From: Emydura subglobosa
Taxonomy: Eukaryota > Chordata > Testudines > Chelidae
Direction: 5' to 3'
NCBI GenBank assembly: GCA_007922225.1
Contig: ML680086.1
Coordinates: forward strand, 7,939,472-8,003,471
Length of the DNA: 64,000 nucleotides
In this document: positions 43,966-54,965 of the stretch, in pieces
How positions within the stretch are numbered: the stretch's first letter is position 1
Layout of the letters: each line of letters opens with the position of its first letter
Made by a program: the position numbers and the translations under genes
Notes under the pieces: model-generated
The model's database searches: none
Told to the model about the DNA's origin: nothing
Seen by the model: only the letters and a program-made list of their open reading frames with translations

Positions 43966-44461
43966 TGTGAAGGGGTTAGCTCATCGCTGGAGCCTCCTTG
44001 GGGCCAGGCATGGCATGGCAGCTCTCTTTCACTGGGTCTGCTGCTGCTGGCTGCTCCGCCTCTGCAGTGGCCTGCTTCTTCCTGTGACTTACTTGGGCCT
44101 CCAGCCAGGTCACTCTAAAGTCTCTCTCCTTCTGGAACAAAGAGGGGAATTAACACAAGCAAACTAAGTTAGTAAGAGAGAGAAAGGAACACCTCTCAGG
44201 GTGGATCAGGATCAGGATCAGGCCCTCCTTTCCCTCAGGGAGGAACCAGTGGTTGTCAGGGAAGTTCCTGCCTTCAGTCAGCCCTTTCCTCAGGAGCTGA
44301 GGGTTGCAGGTCTGCTCACTTCCCTGGTCTGCCCACAAGTGGTCTGTTTCCCTTTTAACTCCTCCTCTAGCCTATGTATGCCTTGCCGGTGTGGCGGGTC
44401 AGGAGTGAGCCCAGAGCAGGGCTAACCCTGTGTTTTCCAGTGGGGTTTCTATACCCCATCA
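43966..44461 (-). mobile_element. 5' LTR of the Gmr1-like element
   Basis: On the minus strand the stretch begins TGATGGGGTATAGAAACC at 44461 and ends AACCCCTTCACA at 43966, giving the usual TG...CA ends. The next bases, TTGGTGGAGAACATGGG, start with the TGG expected of a primer binding site. Gag begins about 140 bases further on. Length is 496 bases. No second LTR was seen near 40590, so the 3' end of the element is lost. Confidence 0.72.
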
Positions 44462-46209
44462 CGCAGTCCGTGTGAAATGAAATTAGTAGGTGCTTTAATA
44501 TGTGCTGAGAGTTCAAAGCATTAATTCACAATGCAACACACAGAGCGGCACTGCAAACAGCAGCCCTCATCGATGCCAGGAACTCCACTCACTCTTCATG
44601 TGTTAATTAACAGGTAAAGGCAAGCAAAAGCGTTCCATGTGGCCTTTGAAATATCAGCCCTATTGTGCATTGCTGTAAACAAACTCTATTAATGATGTTA
44701 TGACAGTGACTGCTGAACATACATATATTTCGTGACTCTCCCAGTATGGATTAGGGTCACTGCTTGTGCGACTGTCACTTTGTAAGCACATAGCTTCTCC
44801 ACAACAAGCTCCTGGGAAACACAGACTGGGCAAACTCAGCATGTGAAGCTGCACAAATTCGCCCCACAGAACACAGATTTCATAAGTCCTGGTGAAACAG
44901 TCATTGACAGATCCTTGTCAACATTTCTACTCACAGCTGCACTGTAATACCAAAGTCAGCTGCAGGAAAATGAACGGCCGAGGACCAGTGCTCCAGGATT
45001 CAGTACACAGCTCACAAGCAAAAGGAAAAGGGCACCTGCTGGAAGCGTTTAGCCAAGAAGAAGCCTGCACTCTGGAAGTAGATTGCAGAGGAAAGAGGGC
45101 AGCCAGGTAGGTGAGATGCAGGCCAAGCTGCCTGGTGATGTTGTTGGGAAGCATGACTGACTCATTGCTGAATGCAAATGCTTTTTAACACGGTTAAAGG
45201 GCATGGCTGGGTTTTACTTTTTCAGCCAAATCCAAATTAGAGCCAGTGATGGGGAAAGGCTGCAAATTTCAGGGAAATGCTTCAAAGTTGAGATGCTTGT
45301 CTAAGTAAGCTATGCCTCATGGGCCAGATTTCCAACTACAGCTGAGAAGAGCTCAGTGAAGCTAGGGAGGGAGTGGTGGTTTTCAAAGATGGCATCAAGA
45401 CAATCCAATGCCTCGGGCACAAGTTGGAATAGTTTTAAGACTGCCCCACTTAGGCCAGCTGCCTGTGACCCCAAGGGGCTGTGTCAGCACTCAGGAATCA
45501 TTGAGATATAGAAACTCTTTAGCTCCTTACTCCTGGCTATGCCAGCCTGAGGAAAAGCAAGTAGTGTACATATATATACCATTCAAAGATCCCACAGCAC
45601 TGCAAGGATCAGTGGCTGTTCAGTGGTTTAGGGCAGCTTTACAAAGCCATCCTAATGCATCATGTGATCTAACAATGGGGTGGAAACCTCACGGCATTTT
45701 GGCACTTCTGCTTCCAATCCCAACTCCCAGCTGAAATTGGGCAGTAGAGTTGGTGGGCAAAATATTTTGGACAAAAAAAACCCCGCATCACAAAAAACGG
45801 TGAGTTTCCTCCCCATTTTCTTACCAGCCTTACTGGAAGAGGGAGGGGCAGAGGTGAGTAAAAACAACAAAAAGTGAAAAAAGTTTAACTTCACAAAGTT
45901 CTGTTCTGATTGTAACTGAATCAGTCCTTCTCTGACCATCTCCAGGTTCACTTTCCCCACATGAGAATGACAAAAGCACTTCCTATAATCCACACCAAGC
46001 CATCAGGGCTGAAAATACCCACTGTGCAGAAAGCCTACATGGCCTGTGCACCCCAGAGGCCTTGGAAGTGGTAGTTGAGCCTTGTACTGACACAGGAGTG
46101 TGGTCCACCACACACAGACATGTGGGAGCATGTTCCCAAATGAATCTGCAAACCACACGATGTGAACACACAGTTGCTTCCATTTCACAACAAAGACCTT
46201 TGGACCAAG
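44462..46209. other. unique-looking non-coding sequence
   Basis: No repeat family or exon recognised. Short opposed frames only. Confidence 0.45.
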
Positions 46210-46227
46210 ATTTTCTTAAGTGACAGG

Positions 46228-46378
46228 TGATTTCAATTGCCTCAGTTTTTGGGTACCCAACTTGAGACACTTTAAGAAGGCCAGATTTTCAGAGTGTGGA
46301 TACTTAGTGCTTTCTGAAAATGAGGCCCCTTTAAATTGTCTCAGGTTGGGCTCTCCAAAATTGAGGCAACCAAAATCA
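46228..46378. repeat. palindromic MITE-like repeat
   Basis: The left arm (TGATTTCAATTGCCTCAG, GGTACCCAACTTGAGACAC) pairs with the right arm (GTCTCAGGTTGGGCTCTCC, TTGAGGCAACCAAAATCA). Arms are nearly 50 bases long with about 55 bases between. There is no coding capacity. Confidence 0.7.
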
Positions 46379-46819
46379 CCAGTCAGTCTAGAAATCTTGC
46401 CCCAATATCATCATTTTCTACTCAAGATGCACAGAAACGTTCCTCCATCTTCCCATTTTTCTGCTGAGGCTCCAGAACGTTCCTAAGACCAAGTAGGTCC
46501 CAATAACTCAGGGACTGGTTATCAGATATTGAACCCACCACGTCTACGTCATCAACTTGCATTTAGACCATATCAGTAATGATCAAAAGTTCCTGGTATC
46601 TGATGTCTGTTTGGTAGTCTGTATGAAATGAGTTGCCAGGTGTCAGTCCACAGACAAGTGTCCACATAACAAAACTGACAAAAGCCACAATGATTGGCCC
46701 TGCAGACAGTCCCACAAAGATAGGATTGAAGAACTTTTTTTCCATCAGAAAAGGTCAGCGACATGTGCTGTGGCAACATATTGATTCCAATGACACTCTG
46801 ATCAAAACCAGATGAGTCT
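46379..46819. other. non-coding sequence with an unexplained hydrophobic frame
   Basis: A minus-strand frame at 46563-46745 is discussed under findings. No repeat recognised. Confidence 0.35.
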
Positions 46820-47120
46820 GTGATGGAGCCCGGCCTGCCAGACATGTTTCCACACTGCCTGCTTTCCCACCAACTTGCCCGGCAGGCTCTTGGGAAGCCT
46901 AAGCTTCCAGGTCCACCACTCCTTGGCAGCCTGGCAGTCCACCCCATAGGCTCATGCAGAGCCTGGAAACCCTAAGAGCCCCGGTTCCCAAGTTCATGGC
47001 TCCTCAGCCACCTGGGCTCCCAGAACTTTCAGAGTCTGCAGCTCCAGGACAGCCTTCCTGGGCCGGCGTCTCCCAGGGGTTCTTGGCTCCTCATAAGCTC
47101 GAACAGCCCTGGCATCCAGG
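46820..47120. repeat. GC-rich imperfect minisatellite-like stretch
   Basis: Words such as GGCTCCTCAGCCACCTGGG, GGCTCCCAGAACTTTCAG and GGCATCCAGGCTCCCGAGC recur at irregular spacing of about 25 bases. GC-rich compared with its neighbours. Confidence 0.45.
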
Positions 47121-47396
47121 CTCCCGAGCTGTCTGGCTCTCCCTCTGGTGGGATGTTGATGCTTGGAAGCATTTAGAGAAGGTCACAACTGAATGTCAGT
47201 TTGACTGTTTCAGATGAAATGCTGAAATTTCTGTTCTCTGGGGAAAATTGAAATTTAATTTTTCGTTCTCTTTCTGAATTTATTTTTTCATTTCAGAATT
47301 CCCTGTCATGTTCTGTCCAGCTGTAATGTAGCTATAGAAGCCCATAATCTCCAGGACCCCATCTGATGTCTTCCACCAGCACCAAACATCAGGAGT

Positions 47397-47459
47397 CTGA
47401 TCCAAAGCCCATTAAAGTCAATGGAAAGATTCCATTGACTGCAACAGGCTTTGGATCAG
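47397..47459. repeat. short palindrome, TGATCCAAAGCCC type
   Basis: The left arm TGATCCAAAGCCC...GTCAATGG and the right arm CCATTGACTG...GGCTTTGGATCA are inverted copies of 27 bases with 7 bases between and four mismatches. The inner part again has the TTGACTTCAATGG-like core. A half copy lies at 2018-2045. Confidence 0.75.
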
Positions 47460-48134
47460 TCCCTAAAAGAATAAACGACATACTACCTCTACTAAAGAAA
47501 CCCAGACCTTTACCTTGCACTACTTATTCACTGCCATCCCTCCAACACAGAATTGTATTCCTCCATGGGGCCTTAATTATTCAGTCTATTTATTACACTT
47601 CCCCCTCCGCACCTTACCCAGGCATTGTATTTAAATAATGTTTTCTTCAGCATTGTTATCACAAATACACTATAAAGCAATTGCCATGCCCTATTTCCAG
47701 CGGCATTCTAAGAAACAATTTATGACTCTGGACTGCTGGCTAGTATTGCAGCTCTGTTCATGCTTTACTAAACTGGAGTCTGCAGCTTACAAAATATAAC
47801 CTGAGCCTACAGCCATTCCCAGCTGTTAGCATTCATGGGTCCGGAGATTCATGAGCCAGTGACTGCTCCCAATTTGCCAAGCAGATGAGTGTGCAGAAGT
47901 TCGACCCATAAACTGGGTAATGGGAGCCAGTTATTGTGGCTTGGGTAGTAAATGCCCCCAATTTGCTGCCACATGAAAACAGCTCAAATCTTTCACTGAA
48001 TTCATGATGAGGAACAGAGTTATGTGAACTTTATTCACTGCTGACATAAAAGTTTTGCCCATAGGCAGGTGCTTTGTGGCTTCACACACACCAGTGATCC
48101 TAACAGGCCATTCTGTTCGTTTTTTCAAATTACT
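47460..48134. other. unique-looking non-coding sequence
   Basis: Nothing recognised. Confidence 0.45.
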
Positions 48135-48163
48135 GGTGTGTGTGTGAGAGAGAGAGAGAGAGA
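48135..48163. repeat. (GT)n(GA)n microsatellite
   Basis: GGTGTGTGTGTGAGAGAGAG followed by further GA repeats. Confidence 0.95.
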
Positions 48164-49860
48164 TGTAATGAGTGCTTCAGTAAGCAGGCCTTCTTTGTCC
48201 ATCTTCAGTTTCCAAGCCTAGTCAGTGCTGGGGGAAAAGACTGACAATGAACATTCACGTAGTGATGCTGGTGAATCATTTGTATGCACTTTCCTCCCCA
48301 GAATCAGTACCGGTCCCATTTTTTTACAACGACGCCATCTTTTATCACCTGAGCTGTGAAATTAAGATTCCAACCACTTGTGGTCACTAGTCATCCTTCC
48401 CATGGTGCAGGGGTGACAGAGCCAGTGTCTTGGCAAATTTCTAATTTGAATGATTACTTTCTGACTATCTGAATTCTCCCTCCCATTTCAACTGTATGCG
48501 ATAGTCTCCACTCTCTGTCCTAAACCACTATATAGTGATGCAGTGCAGTGTTAAAAGGCGCCACCCCAAAGATCTGTACTCCAGCACTGGGTGAAGTGAT
48601 TCCTGCCTGCATAGTATGCATGGTGCTTTGGCATCCATCTGGGAAGAAGGGTGGCCTACAAATGTAAGATGTTATTTTTATTTATTATTATTTCCAATTC
48701 CTGGTTAAGGTTTGACTTGATAGAATATATGGTTGAGTGGCACTGAGGCCTGGAACTTGATGGAGCCTTGGAACAGAAGATTGGTGGTGTGTCCCAAGTA
48801 GGCCCTACGGCCAGAAATGTGTCTAAGCTTTACATTTAATTAATAAAAAGAATTGATCTGCAAGAGTGCTGCTTAAAATGGGCTTGGTTTTACTGGAATG
48901 ATTAGGGTTGTTTATGGCTGGACAAATAAAAGCTTCCAGCTATTAGCAGAATTTCAGCTCTCTCTGATTCATGGGATGGCCCTGGCTCACTTCTCTTTAT
49001 CATAAAAAATGGTCTGTATTCAAGAAGTTTCTGTACAAAAGAGATGGAATGCAAGAAAATTGAAAGGGGGCGGGGGAATAAATCCAGCCAACTGCCCTTC
49101 AGTCCTGCTTTTAGCTTTATTCTCTTCCATTTGTAATATGTTTCACCAGACAGGCCTGACAATAGGAGATTGAGCCAAACTCATGATTCACAGTGCATTC
49201 TTTCTCCTTAAAGATGTAAGAAAAGAGATAAATAGTAGTGAACGGGTAGCAAAGGCAGAGACGAGCCAGGGAAGGGAGAGAAAGCTGATTTTGTGAGTGA
49301 GGTATGGAAGAGAAGAAGGAAAAGCTCTTTCTCCTTCAAAAAATACAGCTTGCAGTAGTGTTCTGGGCCAATGCCTATCAAGGTTCTTATATGGTCCCTA
49401 TCCTCATAGCACCTGTGTACTGCAGTGTATTCGCTAAGGGCAAGAACAATTTATCTGAACCACTATTGATGGGCAAAATTAAGATCAGTTAGTGCAGATG
49501 GAAAGATGAGCAATATGTGCTATATCCAGCTGTGAATCCACCTTCTGTGTCCTGAACTTTTACGTGCAAGAAATCCACCAGGCTCTTGGCAGAAGGGCTA
49601 CAAGGGGATCCAAGCTGAAGGATCTTCCTGAGAGACAGATGCAAGCTGCACTCATAATATAAAGTGTGCACTAGCAAAGCAGCTCCCTCAGTCTCACAGC
49701 TGAAAACACTCCTCCCCCACTGATTGAACCCTATATTTAACACACTCCCACACACTAGTTCCTTATTGCAGTTATTGCATGTCATCATGTGATATACATG
49801 ATCCTCATCCAGTCACAACCTGGCTAACTCTCACAATTTATCCTGAGTTTTGTGATATTT
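48164..49860. other. unique-looking non-coding sequence
   Basis: Minus-strand frames at 48902-49162 and 49489-49788 are open but show no family motif. No repeat recognised. Confidence 0.4.
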
Positions 49861-49933
49861 GGGGTGAAATCCTGGCTCCACTGATGTGAATGGCGAAACT
49901 CCCCTCAATTTCTACTGGGCCAGGATTTCACCC
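49861..49933. repeat. short palindromic repeat, family A (copy 3)
   Basis: GGGGTGAAATCCTGGCTCC at the left and GGGCCAGGATTTCACCC at the right are inverted copies, with CACTGATGTGAATGGCG at the centre. This is the best-preserved copy of family A in the window. Confidence 0.8.
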
Positions 49934-50165
49934 TTGGTGTTTTTCTTAAAGTTCCTGGAATGATGTGAGTACGTGAGAATCTCAGCTTTCATTTAAAAAA
50001 CAAATAAGTTTCTAGCCCACATGGTTTGTGGAGAAAAGCTTGACAGTGTGACCTGAGTATAACCTTAAAGGCTTAAAAATCAGAAGGCAAGTAAAAAACA
50101 CCCAAAATAGATTAATAAATAATCATTATTATTAATAATACAATTATTTTTAAGCCAGTCTCATG
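49934..50165 (-). repeat. interspersed repeat, family C (copy 2)
   Basis: Antisense to 35520-35775: TTAAAGGCTTAAAAATCAGA, AGGCAAGTAAAAAACACCC and CAGTCTCATGATCATGC. Its left end touches the family A palindrome. Confidence 0.55.
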
Positions 50166-50980
50166 ATCATGCGGGGCCAGACTCATGCCTTTTGTAAGTC
50201 TGGGGTTGGCAATATCACATATCACTTCATATCATACACATATCATATCACTTTCTAATTTCAATGCAAATTACATATTAGTCCTGTTTCTTGATTTATT
50301 TTCAGGCTATATAGATAATTTCCCTGAAAATGGGTCCAGTTTTCAAGCAAATTGTGACAGCATGCATATTTTCATGATTTTGCATATATTTTCCAGCAAA
50401 AACATACCATTTTTGCCACAATTCACAAAAATGTAATAAAACCAAATTGTGGAATGTTTAATTAAAATGTTCACTATTAAATGTTTACCTAGCCCTAGCT
50501 CAAAACAAGTCTTTTTCAGAAAATTTCAAATTTTCATCCCAGCCGGACCCCAGAAATGCAAAAACAGCAGCCACATGACAAATACCGTGGCAGGGGGAAG
50601 TTAAATAAACTTAAGAGAAAGTTTTGAGTTTGTTTGCATTTTTAGATGAAAATTCAGGCTGGTTCTCATTTTAGGCAGACTGGTTTGTTACTTCACTAAT
50701 TTGAATTAATTTGACATTCAGGGAATACAAGCTTGTTTCAAAGGACAGTTAGCTGCTGCTGGCTGTTTGTTGAAATTCCAGGAAAGCAGAAGCACAGGCA
50801 AGTGTTACTGCAAAGATAAGGAGTAACTGGGAGATGCTGTTTTATTCTGCTTGTAAAAATAAATAAATAAATAATCTTGTTTAGTTCTTCAAATGAGTTT
50901 TTCTCTTCCTATGTTCTCCTAATGACGCTCTCCACTTTTCAGAGTGTAACAGGTTCACTAATCGTTCCAAACCCTGACCA
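50166..50980. other. AT-rich non-coding sequence
   Basis: ATCACATATCACTTCATATC-type short repeats at 50210-50250 and an (AAAT)n run at 50858-50873. No gene. Confidence 0.45.
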
Positions 50981-51009
50981 TTTTTTTTTTTGGGGGGGGG
51001 GGGGGGGGG
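50981..51009. repeat. T11G18 homopolymer junction
   Basis: Eleven T followed at once by eighteen G. Both strands are pure homopolymers at this point. Confidence 0.97.
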
Positions 51010-51021
51010 AAAAGAGGAAAG

Positions 51022-51185
51022 GCAGCCATGGTTAGTGCAATGAGCCAGGGACAGAAATCCATGGCTCTTGTATTCTTTTCCCAGCTCTGCCACTGTCTCT
51101 CTGCATGATCTTGGACAAGTCAGTATGCTGCTTTGAGCCTCAGTTTGCCAACGTGTAAACTAGGGGAGAAGTAATTCTTGGCTGT
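51022..51185 (+). repeat. MIR/CORE-type SINE
   Basis: CCATGGTTAGTGCAATGAGC is the tRNA-like head. CCCAGCTCTGCCACTGTCTC, GATCTTGGACAAGTCAGTA and CCTCAGTTTGCCAACGTG follow in MIR order. One of the more complete copies here. Confidence 0.8.
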
Positions 51186-52105
51186 CTAGTTCTTAGCAAT
51201 CTTAGAACAGTACTACTAGGGCTAACACATTCATGGTTCAAAAGCATCCCTTCACCAAACAGGACCCATCTCTTCACTGTGCTCATAGCAGGGAAGACTT
51301 TGGTGCTGGGAGAGTGCTTTCACCATGCAACATTCTGTTAATGCTGTTGCTAAAAACAGTTCACAGTGGTGGCTTTAAAATCAATTTAACAAGAAATTAA
51401 ACCCTTGTAACTCCTGCATCTCATGATTGCAACCACTCCTGCAGCTTTTCCCCTCTAATCAGCACTAGATAGTCCCCAAAGCAGCACAGCACGTATCTGT
51501 TATCAGCTCAGTTTCTGTCCATTAGAACTAGGGACAAATGCATTTAATGTGTTTGGTTTGGGAAATTTCTTTTTGTTCAGTTGCCTGTTACAGGTGAAGT
51601 GCGCTCTAAATGGCCTTTATAGATTGGCTGGGGAGAGGGACTCTCTCTGGGTTTTCCTCCTCTTTGTTTTCATTTGTCTCTTCCACTTTTCTTTTCTCTC
51701 TGTCTATTCTGACCCTCCTCCACACCGCCTATGAAATGAATTTAACTTGCACATTGTTAGGTTCAGAATTAATTCATGACAAACAAAGGCAGATAGCAAA
51801 CTACCAGGGTGCTATCTTGTCATTGCTGCAGGGACAGAACTGCACCTAAGTAGGGAACTCCAATTGCTTACGGATTCCCTGGCATCCAATGCCAATGTAA
51901 GGTGTGCTACACTTGTTCATTTCATCTCTGATCAGTGACATTTTCCCTCCCAGGCAATTCCAAGCTTATTCCACAGTGGTACTCAATAAAGGACAGCGCG
52001 ATCGATCTGCTATATCTGGTTAGTTTTTGTGGCTCCTTATTTTAATAAAGCCACACAGGGAAGGGAGATGTGTACATGTTTATTGATAGCTTTGCCATGG
52101 CTCCT
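51186..52105. other. unique-looking non-coding sequence
   Basis: Overlapping plus frames at 51549-51734 and 51610-51849 are pyrimidine-driven and have no motif. Confidence 0.45.
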
Positions 52106-52260
52106 GTAAGAGCAGCCACACTGGGTCAGACCAATGATTCATCTAGCCCAGCAAGCAGTCTTCAGGTAGTTGCCAGTGCCAGATACTCACCACAGTAACT
52201 GAAGTTTTCACCAGTATTAATGTAATTCACAATGATAGGGAAGCATCATTATCCTCTCTT
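52106..52260 (-). mobile_element. CR1 LINE, 3' end fragment
   Basis: AAGAGCAGCCACACTGGGTC, AGACCAATGATTCATCTAGC and GTTGCCAGTGCCAGATAC are antisense to the CR1 3' UTR found at 13119-13250. The right boundary is blurred. Confidence 0.75.
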
Positions 52261-53124
52261 CGACACCACCTGCGTAACCACAGTCTCCCATTAAAAAGCC
52301 TGTTGGCTTAGAGAACACATACTGGGTTAGGACCCCAAGTCTCACTTCTACAAACTGCTGTTCATATTTCTCTGATATTTCAGAGTCTTATTCTGCTTTT
52401 TCTTAGCTTCTGAGTGCTTGCCTTTGCAACCTTAATGTTCTTTTAACATTGGCTCGGGCTTTGTTTTTCGGTATGTCACATAAATATAAGTTCAGAATCA
52501 TTACCATACACTCTAAAGAGTACTCTAATCATTACCAGACGCTATAGAGTACTCTAAAGAGAACAAAGGAGATGGGGCAGTCCCTCTGAACAGGGTGTCG
52601 GGAGTCCAAATTGCTAGAGAAAGACTCAAGCGTTATTTTTATTTGTGCATTTTTTGGAATCTCTCCCTCATTGTCTTTGCCTAGTGCAGTGCTGCGATGC
52701 TGTATTTTGCATGATACAGACGTTAACTCACATTTAAGACTTCGAAGAAGCCAGCAGCAATAATGATGTGCGTTATAAAGACTATGTTTTATTAACCAGC
52801 TGTGCTGAATTAGCCACAAAAGCAACACATTACAGGAAAAACCAGGGGCATGCAGACAGCTTCTGCAAGGTAACATTAGAATAACACGAAGAAACCCTTG
52901 TTTTACACCAACAAATTACAGTAATGATGCCCAGAATTTTCTTAAATGAGATTCATTTAACAGCCTTATATCTCAATACATAATAAGTTGCATCTTCAAG
53001 GATTAGTGGACACATCCCACTTTATTCAGCAATATTAGCTGCCTCATCTAATCCTAATAATATCTTAATGTACAGCAGAGACCTACATGGAAATCATCAG
53101 GGTATTGGCTTAATCTATCACTAG
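52261..53124. other. unique-looking non-coding sequence
   Basis: A local near-duplication (CATTACCATACACTCTAAAG, CATTACCAGACGCTATAGAG) lies at 52500-52560. No gene recognised. Confidence 0.45.
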
Positions 53125-53655
53125 GTGCCAGCAAACAGAACTGTAAACAGGGGAGTGTGAATGGGAGTTCTGTTGGAGAAGAAGGGAGGAGGCAAGCCCC
53201 TGGTCCTTAGGGTCAGTGAATGAGTTTTTGTGGGTCTTGTGTGTTTTTTCTGGGGTTTTTTTTTGTTTGTTTGTTTCTTGTTCAGTTTTTAGAGGCTGGT
53301 AGAGAGCAGTGTGCTGTGAGAGAAGCAGAAATCTGGTTAGGAGTCAGAGCTTCCCTGATTGGGGTCCTATAAAGGCAGCCAAACAGCGGCACAGGCATCA
53401 GCAAACAGCTGTAAACAAGGGAATTTGAGCAGGAGTTCAAGGGAGGGAGTGTGTGGTGTTTGGTGTTGGTTTGGCTTTTTGATTTTGTTTGTGGCTTGTT
53501 TTTTTCCTTTTTCTTTTTCCTTAACAGGACTTTAGGTGGGAAGTCTATGACCAGACACAGAGGCAGCAGTGGTAGAGACCAAGCAGTGGAAGAGACACTG
53601 AAGATAACCAGATGAGGAAGTTGCTGGATGTACGTAATCCTGGAGCAGGTACCTG
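53125..53655 (+). mobile_element. CR1 LINE 5' leader with internal duplication
   Basis: CAGCAAACAGAACTGTAAAC at 53129 and CAGCAAACAGCTGTAAACAA at 53398 start two similar units about 270 bases apart; each continues with GGG...GAG...GGAGTTC and a T-rich block with GTTTGTTTG or GGCTTGTTTTTTTCC. This looks like a CR1 5' UTR present as two monomers, just upstream of ORF1. LINE 5' leaders built from repeated promoter units are known in other families; for this CR1 it is inference. Confidence 0.55.
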
Positions 53656-54690
53656 AAAATATCTTCATTTATATTGAAGTGCCACCTGATAAAGCTGTTG
53701 GAAGAGATGATCCCAGGCTTGAAGATGCAGGTGGAAACTATGGTTGAGTTTTGAAGGGAGCTCGAGCAGATGATGGAGTGAAGGCAAAAGGATGCTGAAG
53801 GGAAAAGTCAAGACTTGTAGATGCAAACTGGACTGAAGAACTCTTAAGGGAGACTTCTGAGTGAGGAAAGTGGCCAGTGGAAGCATGTGACTACAAGAAC
53901 CAGACAGAGGAAGAGACCAGCTGGTGAAGGAGAAATACAGTTCAAGAACAGGTTTGCTGAGTTGGAAAATGAAGAACAACTGTAACTGAATGTGGGATGG
54001 CAGGGAAGAAGAGAAGAGCAGCTGATCCTACAAGAAAAGGGGAAGAACCAATGGAGATACCCAGAGTTCAGAGCCCTAGGAGAACACAGGATGACTCACA
54101 GAAGATTGCAAGGGAGAATAAAAGAGAAGAGGACTTGTAGCAGAAAGAACAGGAGCAAGGCCGGACAATCACACCATCACCAAGAAAAGGCAGTTCTACC
54201 TGATTGGTGACTACTTACTAAGAAGAACAGAGCAGTGTGTCACCAGAGCTGATCAGGAGAACAAAAAGGCATGCTGTCTGTCAGGAGCTAAGATATGGGA
54301 TGTGGACCTGAGACTGAAGAGGCTCCTAATGAAAGCAGGAAAGAATCCACTGATTCTCCTTCATATGGGAACAAATGATGCAGCTCCATTCTCGCTGAAA
54401 TGTATCCAGGGAGACTATGCCAGGCTGGAGAAGATGCTTAAGGAAATGAAGGCTCAGCTGATTTTCAGTGGGATTCTGCCTCTGTCTAGAGGAGGAGAAT
54501 GAAGGCAAGATAAGATTATGATGATTAACAGATGGCTCGGGCAGTGGTGCTATAAGGAGGTCTTTGGGATGTTTGAACTTTCACGAACAAAGGACTGTTC
54601 TCATGGGATGAACTTCATCTGAGCAGGGAGGAAAATAGACTTCTTGGATGCAGGTTACACAACTTATTGAAAGATCTTTAAACTAGGAAC
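53656..54690 (+). pseudogene. CR1 ORF1 with SGNH-type esterase domain, degenerate
   Basis: Up to about 54000 the frame pieces are rich in Glu, Lys and Gln (ELEQMM, FKNRFAELENEEQL), fitting a coiled coil. From 54195 an esterase-like domain follows: LIGDYLLRRTEQ (54199-54234) in the place of block I, CCLSGAKIWDVDLRLKRLL, LLHMGTNDAA (about 54355-54387), LIFSGILPLS (about 54458-54488), and further on the segment around SHGMNFI in the place of the catalytic Asp-His block. In SGNH esterases the first block is GDS; here the Ser codon is TAC (Tyr). The frame has at least four stops. This is the ORF1 type known from CR1/L2 LINEs, with a role in RNA binding and lipid-ester hydrolysis. Confidence 0.85.
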
Positions 54691-54740
54691 TCAGGGGAGA
54701 TGTTTGGGAGATGATCATGTAATCTCCACACCTGATTCTA

Positions 54741-54965
54741 AATAAGAATATAAGAATGGCTATACTGGGTCAGACCAATGGTCCATCTAGCCCAGTATCC
54801 TGTCTTCTGACAGTGGCCAATGCCAAGTGCTTCAGAGGGAATGAACAGAACAGGCAATTGTCAAGTGATCCATCCTGTTGGCCATTCTCAGCCTCTGGCA
54901 AACAGCAATCCCTGCCTATCCTGGCTAATAGCCATTGATGGACCTATCCTCCATGAGCTTTTATC
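54741..54965 (-). mobile_element. CR1 LINE 3' end inserted in antisense
   Basis: AATAAGAATATAAGAATGGC, GGTCAGACCAATGGTCCATC, CCAGTATCCTGTCTTCTGAC and TGGACCTATCCTCCATGAGC are the reverse complement of the CR1 3' UTR seen at 56218-56418. It lies between ORF1 and ORF2 of a plus-strand CR1 and so interrupts or rearranges it. Confidence 0.92.

Noticed and set aside
53282..53979. Minus-strand frames of 128 and 104 codons
   Set aside because: Antisense to the A/G-rich CR1 leader and ORF1; Ser/Leu-rich by composition.
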